Shown here one piece after another: positions 6,748 to 15,094 of a DNA stretch of 18,113 bases. The notes below the pieces were generated by a model. The model was not told where the DNA came from. It worked only from the letters and a program-made list of their open reading frames with translations, and did not search any database. This DNA is from an uncultured Prevotella sp. (GTDB lineage: Bacteria; Bacteroidota; Bacteroidia; Bacteroidales; Bacteroidaceae). The stretch is from contig USRA01000045.1 of NCBI GenBank assembly GCA_900557035.1, forward strand, positions 1 through 18,113, given 5' to 3'. The translations under genes and the position numbers were made by a program. Position 1 is the stretch's first letter; the number at the start of each line of letters is the position of its first letter.

Positions 6748-9462
6748 TTATTGTTTTTCCAACCTCCAATCAATACCTAAAGGATTTCCATCCATACGCA
6801 GCACCCAAGGGAGACCGAGGTCCACAGCAATCTGCATCATGGTTCCATCCTGCTCAGCCTTGACGGTAATGCTCTTTTCATCTGCTGATATTTTCCGCCA
6901 TAAAATCCCATTATAGACAAAGGATCCGGTTGCCTGAAGCTGACGCAGCGCCTTTCGGGAGATAAACAGGAAGGTGCCGTCACGCATACCCCTGTTGGAA
7001 CTCATATCGCATACATAGAGATTCCTGCCTTTCTGCGGACTATCCCAACAGAAACCATCAGCCTCATCCACCACCTTGCGAGGAATCAGATAGAGAGATT
7101 GATTACATTTCAGTATAAGCGTATCAGCCATACTCGTTGAATCTACTCCTACCTCCCAGTTACGATACTGTCGGTTGAGGATGAAGCGAGCCACATACTG
7201 CGTTGGAATAGTTATCAAATACTTATCCACAGGCTGTGCAAAAGCTGTGGATTTCTCTTTTTCTTTCATTATCAGCAGTTTCTGCGTTTTATCAACACCC
7301 TTTTCCTCAGTTTTAAAATCAGGAAGAACAAGTTTTCCACCATTTATCAACACATCGTGAGTTATGAACATCTGCTTCCACAGCTCTCCTTCTCTCACCA
7401 CCTTCAGGTCCTTGCCATTCGATAGATGGATGGTATATTCAGGAATCATGGGCGAACCAATGATATAGAGATTCTGACCGGCTATCGGATAGAATCCCAG
7501 CATATTGAATACGAGCCAGGATGACATCGCACCCCCATCATCATTACCCGGCAAACCGCCAGGAGAATCTTCATAGTTATCGTTCACGATCTGCTGGATT
7601 CGCTGAACGCTCAAGTCTGGGCGCCCCACCCAATGATACAGGTAAGGAGTCATGAAGCTCGGTTCATTCGCCACATTGAAATGGCCATTGGCGAAGAAGG
7701 TATCGAGTCGTTTGATGAAAGCATCCTTTCCTCCACAAGCCTCAATCAGTCCCGGCACATCGTGCGGAATACTGAGACTATACTCAGCCGACAAAGCCTC
7801 GTAGAAGAAGGTTGACCACCATGGAAGATACCAGGGCGCCACCTTGGTATCCGGATGATAAGGAATCACAGGATGATAGACCTTCGACTTGCCCCAAGGC
7901 ACAGAGTCGAGCCATCTGCCATCCGCATCTCTCGGCATGATAAATCCCTTCATCCCCTGCCATTCATAATCAGAGCGCCAGAGGTTGCGCCAGTTATGCG
8001 AACGCTTCATATACTTTTCGTAGAGTTCCGGAAAACCCAGTCCTTTTGCCACCTGGGCAATACACCAGTCATCATAGCTATACTCCACGGTACGATTGCC
8101 GGCACGGTCTATTCCATACGGAATATAGCCCAGCGTATTATATTCCATCAATCCACCTCTACCATGCTTTTCCTCAGGCACACTGCCCACAAAGCCATCA
8201 TCATCCGTTGGCGGCACTTCGGCATCCTTGATCATCGCCTTCAACGCCAGCTGATAATCGATACCCTGCATTCCTTTGGCAAAGGCATCAGCTATGACAA
8301 TATCCGCATTACTGCCACCCTGCGTTCTACCGTTCCAGTTGCCACTTCTGGCATCAGGCATATAACCGTCATGCTTGTAGATATTGAGCAGGGAATTGAC
8401 CATATCGCGCTGCTGCGGTTCCTCAATCAAGGTAAGCAAAGGCATGGAAGTACGGTAAGTATCCCAGATGGCATAGTAATCATCATAATAAGGCGTAGCG
8501 GAGAAATGAGGGTTTTCACCCGACTTATCCACAGGCATCAGCATGGTATGATAAAGGGCTGTATAAAACATCCGCTTCTGCTTGTCGGTGCCTGAGATTT
8601 CTATCTTTCCCAACTTTCCGTTCCAGGTTTTCCGCACATTCTTCAACTGGGCATCGAAGCCGCAGGCAGGGATATTCTTCCTTGCCTGATCAATACTGAT
8701 ATGCGAAATACCAATCTTCAGATTGACGGTACTTTTCGAGAAGGCAACATCCAATCTTGTCTTTGATTCCTTCACCTTATTATATAGAGGCGCTTCGCAA
8801 TTAGATAAAGGGACATCGCTATTAGATAAAGGCACATCACTCTGCAAATAGAAATATACGGTATAAGGACCGCCATTGTTCCAGCCACCCCTTACAGTAC
8901 TCCATCCAGAGACGGCATATTTTCCATCACAAGTAACATACGAATCCACATACTGCTGAGTTTCGCGCTTATCTGGAATCGTGTCTATACCCAGGAAGGT
9001 AGCCACATCTATCAGGAGTTTTCCCTTCTGTTTCCTGCCATAATCCAATCGATAGAAGGCACAACGTTCTGAAGCGGTAATCTCCGTCCGGATTCCATTC
9101 TCAAAGGTACAGGCATAATATCCCAGGGCAATCTTCTCATCCACCCGTTTCTGGATGATGTCCCCTGCATCCAAGAAAGGCTGGATAAGAATATTGCCAT
9201 ACTTCTGTCCACCCCCGGTTCCGCTGACGTGCATCTGCGAGAATCCCTTGACAGGCTCAGGCATCGGCGCCCATCCTGCATTCGGCATAGATACGGCATC
9301 CGGTCCCGGCTTCGCCATACCGTATGGCATGCAAGGTCCGGGGAAAGTTCTACCCAATCCCTCACTTCCGATACGTGGATCAACGTATCGGGAATAATCT
9401 TGCGCTATCAACGAGGATAGCCCAAGGGCGCTATATAATGCGAAGACAAAGATTCGCTTCAT
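6748..9462 (-). CDS. GH92 family alpha-mannosidase with a C-terminal extra module
   Basis: The 904-aa protein has a signal peptide (1-21, ending SLIAQ, no lipobox cysteine) and a full GH92 enzyme from about 26 (YVDPRIGSEG, TFPGPCMPYGM, QMHVSGTGGGQKYGN) to about 718. VEYSYDDW and GGLPGNDDGGAMSSW (Asn640-Asp641-Asp642) mark the active centre. GH92 enzymes remove terminal alpha-linked mannose from N-glycans and mannans and need calcium. The family usually ends near the segment corresponding to HDVLINGGKLVL. Here some 185 more residues follow, beta-rich in appearance and ending MDGNPLGIDWRLEKQ, which I do not recognize. Start at 9462 gives the signal peptide; the 13 codons upstream look like leader. 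A small in-frame heptapeptide repeat lies in the N-terminal domain. It precedes the phosphatase-GH92 fusion by 29 nt, so the two are surely cotranscribed. Confidence 0.94.
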   Translation of the reverse strand: MKRIFVFALYSALGLSSLIAQDYSRYVDPRIGSEGLGRTFPGPCMPYGMAKPGPDAVSMPNAGWAPMPEPVKGFSQMHVSGTGGGQKYGNILIQPFLDAGDIIQKRVDEKIALGYYACTFENGIRTEITASERCAFYRLDYGRKQKGKLLIDVATFLGIDTIPDKRETQQYVDSYVTCDGKYAVSGWSTVRGGWNNGGPYTVYFYLQSDVPLSNSDVPLSNCEAPLYNKVKESKTRLDVAFSKSTVNLKIGISHISIDQARKNIPACGFDAQLKNVRKTWNGKLGKIEISGTDKQKRMFYTALYHTMLMPVDKSGENPHFSATPYYDDYYAIWDTYRTSMPLLTLIEEPQQRDMVNSLLNIYKHDGYMPDARSGNWNGRTQGGSNADIVIADAFAKGMQGIDYQLALKAMIKDAEVPPTDDDGFVGSVPEEKHGRGGLMEYNTLGYIPYGIDRAGNRTVEYSYDDWCIAQVAKGLGFPELYEKYMKRSHNWRNLWRSDYEWQGMKGFIMPRDADGRWLDSVPWGKSKVYHPVIPYHPDTKVAPWYLPWWSTFFYEALSAEYSLSIPHDVPGLIEACGGKDAFIKRLDTFFANGHFNVANEPSFMTPYLYHWVGRPDLSVQRIQQIVNDNYEDSPGGLPGNDDGGAMSSWLVFNMLGFYPIAGQNLYIIGSPMIPEYTIHLSNGKDLKVVREGELWKQMFITHDVLINGGKLVLPDFKTEEKGVDKTQKLLIMKEKEKSTAFAQPVDKYLITIPTQYVARFILNRQYRNWEVGVDSTSMADTLILKCNQSLYLIPRKVVDEADGFCWDSPQKGRNLYVCDMSSNRGMRDGTFLFISRKALRQLQATGSFVYNGILWRKISADEKSITVKAEQDGTMMQIAVDLGLPWVLRMDGNPLGIDWRLEKQ
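8780..8842 (-). repeat. Three 21-bp in-frame tandem units in the GH92 gene
   Basis: Units at 8780-8800, 8801-8821 and 8822-8842 encode CEAPLYN, SDVPLSN and SDVPLSN on the minus strand. The two SDVPLSN units are nearly identical in DNA; the third is diverged. They follow the strand YFYLQ in the N-terminal beta domain and probably lengthen a surface loop. The count could vary between strains by slippage without breaking the frame. Confidence 0.8.
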
Positions 9463-9525
9463 TATTGGTTTCTGGATTTTAAGATTTAAACAAATCATCA
9501 AATGATTGAGTTACCACGCTGAAAG

Positions 9526-9562
9526 TGCGCCAAAATCTTCAATTTCACCACATTTTGGCGCA
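9526..9562 (-). promoter_or_regulatory. 11-bp perfect dyad between the DUF4468 gene and GH92
   Basis: TGCGCCAAAAT (9526-9536) pairs perfectly with ATTTTGGCGCA (9552-9562) around a 15-nt loop, ending one base from the stop codon of the DUF4468 gene. On the minus strand no U run follows, so it is not a typical intrinsic terminator. It could protect a 3' end, set differential expression, or bind a protein. A smaller dyad AATCAT-CAA-ATGATT (9493-9507) lies between it and the GH92 start. Confidence 0.5.
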
Positions 9563-9563
9563 G

Positions 9564-10223
9564 CTATAACGCCATTTGAATGCGATTCATCAAGACCTCC
9601 ACATATCCATGGCTCATCACCAATGCCTTGCAGGAAGTTTTCTTGGTTCCATCTTTCTTCGCAAAAGGGAAACAAACATTCAGCGACCATGTTTCGTTCA
9701 CAGTATATGGGGGATGCTTGTCGAAATCCTCATCCAGCATGGCACTCCAAATACCATCATCAACTTTCGTCACCTCATAATTTGGAACGACAATCGTCAG
9801 TTTGACCTGTTCGTCTTTGATGTCGCAACGCACAAGAGGGCGAATATTGACACAATACGAGGAATAACCACCCGAGTGATAAGCAATGCCAGGCAAATAA
9901 CCCTTTGCCATGATAACCCCCAATTCCTTGTCTGCCATCTCTATCGATGAACTAGCATTGCTAAAGGTTTTCAGAAACCAATAATTCAAATCGACAAAGA
10001 GTTCATTTTTACTCTTGCCTCGCACCGAGATGGTTTTCTCAAACGTCAAAGCATTGTCCTTGTCCAACGTATCTTTTTCGCCAAGATAAAGCGCAACGTC
10101 TTTCCATCTTTTTCCATATTGATTAATCACGTAGGTCTCGACCTCTTTACGGCTCAATGTTTGAGCATCTACAGCTAGCAAGCCTACCAAGCACAGTAAT
10201 AACAACAATAAATTCCTTCTCAT
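9564..10223 (-). CDS. Secreted DUF4468-domain protein
   Basis: The 219-aa protein starts with a poly-leucine signal peptide (about 1-21, ending LLAVDAQ). The region around residues 45-110 (LTFEKTISVRGKSKNELFVDLNYWF, then KTFSNASSSIEMADKELGVIMAKGY) resembles DUF4468, a TBP-like fold found in many Bacteroidetes exported proteins of unknown function. The C-terminal third has no motif that I know. The start is the ATG at 10223; a TTG two codons upstream is possible but adds only two residues. The gene stands between the susCD terminator and GH92, in the same direction, so it may lead the enzyme part of the operon. I see no exact TAnnTTTG promoter in the gap before it; the closest is GAAGTTTG at 10250-10257. 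No reaction can be assigned. Confidence 0.78.
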   Translation of the reverse strand: MRRNLLLLLLCLVGLLAVDAQTLSRKEVETYVINQYGKRWKDVALYLGEKDTLDKDNALTFEKTISVRGKSKNELFVDLNYWFLKTFSNASSSIEMADKELGVIMAKGYLPGIAYHSGGYSSYCVNIRPLVRCDIKDEQVKLTIVVPNYEVTKVDDGIWSAMLDEDFDKHPPYTVNETWSLNVCFPFAKKDGTKKTSCKALVMSHGYVEVLMNRIQMAL

Positions 10224-10270
10224 AATCAAACAGTTTTATCAAAATGAAACAAACTTCATCTAACAATTAG

Positions 10271-10301
10271 AAAAAAGGGAGTGGCAGAATCCACCACTCC
10301 C
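10271..10301 (-). terminator. Rho-independent terminator after susD
   Basis: On the minus strand GGGAGTGG and CCACTCCC (10294-10301 with 10277-10284) form an 8-bp GC-rich stem with a 9-nt loop, followed by six T (10276-10271). It lies about 20 nt after the susD stop and separates susCD from the downstream DUF4468, GH92, fusion and AraC genes. Partial read-through would make susCD transcripts more abundant than enzyme transcripts. Confidence 0.85.
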
Positions 10302-10322
10302 CATTTATCATCATTCAATCGA

Positions 10323-11942
10323 TTAATATCCAGGATTCTGCTCCCAACCATTCAAATTGATTGTGTTTTGTGGCACTGGGAAGATGCGATGACGCTTGTC
10401 GAAGTTTGCATCTGGGAAGTCCTTATAATGAGGGAAGAACTCATCCTCATAATGACCGAAACGAATCATATCGTTACGACGCCAGTTCTCATCAAAGAAT
10501 TCACGACCACGCTCATCATAGATTTCCTGCAAGGTAGGTTCGTTAGCTATCGTTGGAGCACCTGCATATGAACGAATCTGATTGAAGAGAGCTTTTGCAC
10601 CACTACTACCCTGACGAGTAAGAGCCTCAGCCTTCATAAGAAGAATGTCGGCATAACGGAAGATTGGCAGGTCATTAGACTGGTTACGACCATTATTATA
10701 GTCAGCGGGAGTCGTAAACCACTTGATGGAGTGACAACCCTGCTGATAAGCATTAGCGTCATTGCCAACTTCGATGGTGTTATCTTTCTTAGCAAGAGTG
10801 ATGTCTTCCGTAAAATGTACCTGGTTGCCTTTATACATAAAAGGTTCAGTTGTAGGACGTAAAGTCTTTGGGTCACGAACATAGACATCACCACGAAGAA
10901 TGCAGAGATTACGAATATCCCCATCCAGAGAGAACAATTTGGCAAACTCAGGAGTGACTACCATATTACCACCAAACGACTGAGTAAACTTATCTGCTGA
11001 ACCATAGACATTTGGCAACAAATTTTTCATATCCTTGAATGTACGAGGACGAGCATATTGCATACCCTGACGGTTGATGGCATCATATGGTATTGCATAT
11101 ATGAAGTCTTCCACCTTCCAGCCATTGTCGTATGAGAACTTATGAAGATAGTCAACAGAACCCAAATTGAACTTACCACTATTGATAATATCATCGCAAG
11201 CAGCAATACAAGCATCCAACTTTGGATTTGCAGCAGTTGCTGCATCATATTGGTCAACCGACTCCGCCGTATAAACAGGCCAGTTGATATATAGCTTGGC
11301 AAGAAGAGCCTCTGCCATCCATTTAGTAGGCTTGCCGTATGAATTTTCAGTAACATCATCCGTCAATACAGGAATAATGTCATTAAGCTCACTCTCAATC
11401 CACTCCGCAACTTCCTTACGTGAAGAACGAGGTACCACAGAACCTTCAGCCTGAACTTTATCCAAAATAGGCGTATCACCATAATTATCCATCAAAATCC
11501 AGGTATAATAAGCACGTATGGCACGAGCTGGCGCTTTCATCTGGGCAGAAGCTCCGCTACCCAATTCCTCCAAGATGGTATTCGCCTTTGTAATACCAGC
11601 CGTCACATCATCATACCAACCGATAGATGCATCATTAGGAGAACTACAATGAAGTGCTTGGTGAGCATAGGTACCACTGTCATAATAACCGCCAGCAAAA
11701 GCGAGTGAAGTAAACTCATCGGAAGCCAAGCATTGTGCCTCCATATAACGGCGACCCAATGTTCCTGCAAGATGGTAATATACATCTGCCATCTTTGCCT
11801 CCACAACAATCATAGGATCAACTCCTGAGTTTTGACTAGGATCTTCAGTATATTGCGAGTTTGGACTCATGTCCAAGTCCGTACAGCCGGTAAGTGCCAT
11901 GGCAAACAATCCAGCTGAAATAAACAATCTATTTAGTTTCAT
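10323..11942 (-). CDS. susD: SusD/RagB family glycan-binding outer membrane lipoprotein
   Basis: The 539-aa protein is a SusD homologue, the surface lipoprotein that caps a SusC transporter and binds glycan. The signal peptide ends in a lipobox (ALTGC, Cys20), which marks it as lipid-anchored. The N-terminal tetratricopeptide-like helices, the conserved ARAIRAYYTWILMDNYGDTPI segment near residues 130-155, and the C-terminal ILLMKAEALTRQG and YDERGREFFDENWRRNDMIRFG are all typical of the SusD family. Length fits the usual 500-600 aa. It follows susC by 54 nt and is closed by a strong terminator. The sequence does not show which sugar it binds; the neighbouring GH92 genes suggest alpha-mannosides. 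Confidence 0.96.
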   Translation of the reverse strand: MKLNRLFISAGLFAMALTGCTDLDMSPNSQYTEDPSQNSGVDPMIVVEAKMADVYYHLAGTLGRRYMEAQCLASDEFTSLAFAGGYYDSGTYAHQALHCSSPNDASIGWYDDVTAGITKANTILEELGSGASAQMKAPARAIRAYYTWILMDNYGDTPILDKVQAEGSVVPRSSRKEVAEWIESELNDIIPVLTDDVTENSYGKPTKWMAEALLAKLYINWPVYTAESVDQYDAATAANPKLDACIAACDDIINSGKFNLGSVDYLHKFSYDNGWKVEDFIYAIPYDAINRQGMQYARPRTFKDMKNLLPNVYGSADKFTQSFGGNMVVTPEFAKLFSLDGDIRNLCILRGDVYVRDPKTLRPTTEPFMYKGNQVHFTEDITLAKKDNTIEVGNDANAYQQGCHSIKWFTTPADYNNGRNQSNDLPIFRYADILLMKAEALTRQGSSGAKALFNQIRSYAGAPTIANEPTLQEIYDERGREFFDENWRRNDMIRFGHYEDEFFPHYKDFPDANFDKRHRIFPVPQNTINLNGWEQNPGY

Positions 11943-11996
11943 ATTCTGTAATCTGATTAAATGTTATTACTTTAGGTCGATATACTGTGGCGCAGC

Positions 11997-14960
11997 CTAT
12001 TTCTTCTTGCTTCCACCGAAATTAATCTTCACACCTACCATGAAGGTACGTGTATGTGGATAACGGCTCCAACGGTAATCGATACCAGGATCAATGCCAC
12101 CCATGTTTACCTCTGGGTCAAGTCCCTTGTAACTAGTAATCGTAAAGAGATTGTTGGCAGTTCCGTAAAGAGTCAAGTCCTGAATCCAGTCATTAAAGCA
12201 ATTACGGAATGTGTAACTCAAAGAGAGCGTCTGAAGACGAACGTAAGATCCTTTCTCTATATAACGGTCCGAAGGAAGTGAGCTTGAAGCATCACCAACA
12301 GGATTAGAAAGGAATTCTTTCAATACGTTCTTACCATCTGAGAACATTTGAGCAGCCGTATAGTGAGCGCGAGGACTATTATAAACGTCATTACCGAACA
12401 CACCTGTGATAAATGCGTTCAGACTCCAGTTCTTATAAGTAAGCGTATTGTTCCAACCAGCATTGAGCTTAGGTTGCGCACAACCAGTTATAGAACGGTC
12501 TTTCAAACTTGGATTGTTGGTGGTTTCGCCTGTACGATTACCTTTTTCGTCAAGAACGTAGTACTCTGAGCGACCATTTACAGTTCCAGCATACTGATAT
12601 GTATAGAATGTACCAATAGGTTCGCCCTCCATAATTCTCTGTGTCCAACCATCAGCAGAAACACCAGCTACCATTGGGTCACCTTGGGTGAGATTAGTAG
12701 TATGGAATGTCTCATTCTGCATCTTATCGACAGTATTCTTGTTATGAGAGAGATTAAGGGTAGTACTCCACATGAAATTCTTGGTACGAACAGGCACCGC
12801 ATTCAATGTGAACTCAATACCCTTATTGGTCATCTCACCCACATTGGCATCCATCCAACCATATATGTACTGAGTCGTTGAAACAGGATAGCTCCAAATC
12901 AAGTCCTTGGTCTTCTTATGATAAACTTCTACAGTACCATTCAGACGTCCCTTCAAGAATGCGAAGTCGAGACCAATGTTCAACATACCTGTTGACTCCC
13001 ACTTCAAATCAGGGTTTGCATTCTTGGTTGCACCATATGTGCGATAAGTCTTACCATCATATACGAATGTACCAGAAGCACCATACGTATTATAAGAAGA
13101 ATACACATCGAAGCCCATGGCATTACCTGAAATACCATATCCCGCACGAAGCTTCAAGTTATCGAAGATATGCTGGTTCTGCATAAACTTCTCCTCAGTG
13201 ATATTCCAGGCAGCAGATACAGATGGGAAAGTTCCCCAACGATTGTTCTTGCCGAATACCGAAGAACCGTCACGACGAATGGTTGCCTGAAGCATATAAC
13301 GACTGTCAAAAGAGTAGTTCACACGACCGTAGAAAGAGATGTTACGTACTTTCTCCAAATAGCCGCTCTGAACGGAGTTCTGAACACCCAAGATGGTTTG
13401 TGCGTATGACATATTATACCATCCAAGATCATCATTATAGTAACCTTCTACGCTCAGTCCGAAACCATCATTGTTCTTCTTTTCTTCCCAAGAATAACCA
13501 GCCATCAGGTCAAACTTGTTCTTACCAGCCTTGAAGTTGTAGTTGAGATAAGTCTCAAAAGTCTGTTCACGACCAAAATAAGTATTACGGGTAGCCTGAC
13601 CATTCTTGTTACCAATACCCTCTAACTGAGAGTTACGGGTATTATAGGCACTATAAGTACTTTGATAATTACTCCAAGAATAGTTGACATTCCAGACCAA
13701 TCCTTTCCAGAGTTCAAGTGCTGTCTTTCCAACAAACTGGTTACGTTTCCATACTGTCTCAGACTTATTTTCCTCCATCAATGCAAGAGGGTTATAGTTC
13801 TTGGAGCCAGAGCCTACAGTCCATGTTCCATCCGCATTCTTCACTGCATTAGTAGGAGAATAATAGTTCATGGCATCAAGCACAGATGCGCCCTCATTGC
13901 CAGATGGTACGCCAAAGTGTTTGCCATACATCATATTCGCACCTATAGAAATCGTAAGGTGGTCTTTCAATGTCTTGGTTGATACAAGAGAACGGACATT
14001 GAAACGGTCAAAGCCTGTCATCTTGATGACACCCTCACGCTTTCTGAGATCGCCACTTATCATATAACTAGTAGAACCATTGCCACCACTAATGTTTACA
14101 TTATGATTATGACTGATACCAGTACGAAGCACCTCGTCTTGCCAATCCGTATTGGCACCACCATCCTTGAGAGTTATATTGTTGTCCTTTGCATACTGAC
14201 GCAAGTCATCAGCTGTACACACATCATATTTCTTCAGTATATTGTCAATAGCTACATAGCCATTATAGGTTACATTGGTTCTTTCCTTAGAACCCTTCTT
14301 GGTGGTAATGATGATTACACCATTGGCAGCCTTAGAACCATAGATGGCTGTTGCCGTAGCATCACGAAGCACGTCAATAGACTCGATATCTTCTGGAGAC
14401 ACAATAGAAATATCAACTCCAGGGATTCCATCCACTACATAGTAAGGTGACATGGCACCCGTACGGAGAGTAGAAGCACCACGAAGGGTAATAGTAGGAG
14501 AACCGTTAGGATCGGCAGTAGAAGAAACCACCAAACCCGGAACCTTACCCTGAAGCATCTGACCAGGATCGGTGAACACGCCACGGTTCAAATCCTCAGC
14601 CTTTACGGTTGTGATGGAAGAAGTAACATCCTTACGGCGCATCGTACCATAACCTACAACTACGACCTCATTCAAGGCCGTATTATCTTCCTGCATAACA
14701 ATCTGGCTGTTAGAGCCAGCCTTTACCGTCTGCGGTGTAAATCCTATGTAAGAGAGCTTCAGCTTCGCTCCCGGCTTCACATTCAAGGTATAGTTACCAT
14801 TTATATCGGTAACCGCACCATTGTTAGTACCTACCTCCATGACGCTTACGCCTATAAGAGGTTCTCCATTGGCATCCTTCACGGTGCCGCTGACCTTACT
14901 TTGTGCAAATGTGAGTGTACTCACCAGCAGAAGGGCGGAAGAAAGCAATACTCTTTTCAT
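11997..14960 (-). CDS. susC: SusC/RagA family TonB-dependent outer membrane transporter
   Basis: The 987-aa protein is a SusC-type TonB-dependent transporter that imports oligosaccharides through the outer membrane. A signal peptide (1-20, ending LTFAQ) precedes a CarboxypepD_reg-like beta-sandwich (about 22-100: SGTVKDANGEPLIGVSV, TDINGNYTL, LKLSYIGF). ALNEVVVVGYGTMRRKDVT marks the SusC-type entry to the plug, with YYVVDGIPG and IESIDVLRDATATAIYGSKA in the plug. A long beta barrel runs to the C terminus (VGVKINFGGSKKK). I prefer ATG 14960 because it starts the signal peptide and has GGAAG just upstream; an in-frame ATG at 14993 would add 11 polar residues. A TACCTTTG promoter element embedded in a palindrome lies about 70 bp upstream. 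No N-terminal SusC extension for an anti-sigma signal (STN domain) is present, so it is not an obvious ECF-controlled type. Confidence 0.97.
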   Translation of the reverse strand: MKRVLLSSALLLVSTLTFAQSKVSGTVKDANGEPLIGVSVMEVGTNNGAVTDINGNYTLNVKPGAKLKLSYIGFTPQTVKAGSNSQIVMQEDNTALNEVVVVGYGTMRRKDVTSSITTVKAEDLNRGVFTDPGQMLQGKVPGLVVSSTADPNGSPTITLRGASTLRTGAMSPYYVVDGIPGVDISIVSPEDIESIDVLRDATATAIYGSKAANGVIIITTKKGSKERTNVTYNGYVAIDNILKKYDVCTADDLRQYAKDNNITLKDGGANTDWQDEVLRTGISHNHNVNISGGNGSTSYMISGDLRKREGVIKMTGFDRFNVRSLVSTKTLKDHLTISIGANMMYGKHFGVPSGNEGASVLDAMNYYSPTNAVKNADGTWTVGSGSKNYNPLALMEENKSETVWKRNQFVGKTALELWKGLVWNVNYSWSNYQSTYSAYNTRNSQLEGIGNKNGQATRNTYFGREQTFETYLNYNFKAGKNKFDLMAGYSWEEKKNNDGFGLSVEGYYNDDLGWYNMSYAQTILGVQNSVQSGYLEKVRNISFYGRVNYSFDSRYMLQATIRRDGSSVFGKNNRWGTFPSVSAAWNITEEKFMQNQHIFDNLKLRAGYGISGNAMGFDVYSSYNTYGASGTFVYDGKTYRTYGATKNANPDLKWESTGMLNIGLDFAFLKGRLNGTVEVYHKKTKDLIWSYPVSTTQYIYGWMDANVGEMTNKGIEFTLNAVPVRTKNFMWSTTLNLSHNKNTVDKMQNETFHTTNLTQGDPMVAGVSADGWTQRIMEGEPIGTFYTYQYAGTVNGRSEYYVLDEKGNRTGETTNNPSLKDRSITGCAQPKLNAGWNNTLTYKNWSLNAFITGVFGNDVYNSPRAHYTAAQMFSDGKNVLKEFLSNPVGDASSSLPSDRYIEKGSYVRLQTLSLSYTFRNCFNDWIQDLTLYGTANNLFTITSYKGLDPEVNMGGIDPGIDYRWSRYPHTRTFMVGVKINFGGSKKK

Positions 14961-15026
14961 GCTTCTTCCATTTGTCTTTTGTACTATTTGCATAACTTAT
15001 TAGATTTTGTTATAAATAATCGGATG

Positions 15027-15044
15027 CAAAGGTAGTACTACCTT
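15027..15044 (-). promoter_or_regulatory. susC promoter -7 element inside a 16-bp perfect palindrome
   Basis: The minus strand carries TACCTTTG (15027-15034), an exact TAnnTTTG match, with no clear -33 element upstream. It overlaps AAGGTAGTACTACCTT (15029-15044), a perfect 16-bp palindrome. A dimeric regulator bound there would cover the -7 element. Transcription would start near 15020, giving a leader of about 60 nt. Confidence 0.6.
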
Positions 15045-15094
15045 ATTACACCTGTTTAAGATTTTAGTTTCAATTTTATGAAAAGACTGTTTTC

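Noticed and set aside
6719..6769. Upstream ATG for the phosphatase-GH92 fusion
   Set aside because: It overlaps the end of the preceding GH92 gene and places 17 extra residues before a good signal peptide.
9463..9525. Separate promoter for the GH92 gene
   Set aside because: The nearest minus-strand candidates (ATCATTTG and ATGATTTG) miss both leading bases of TAnnTTTG, and no -33 element is evident.
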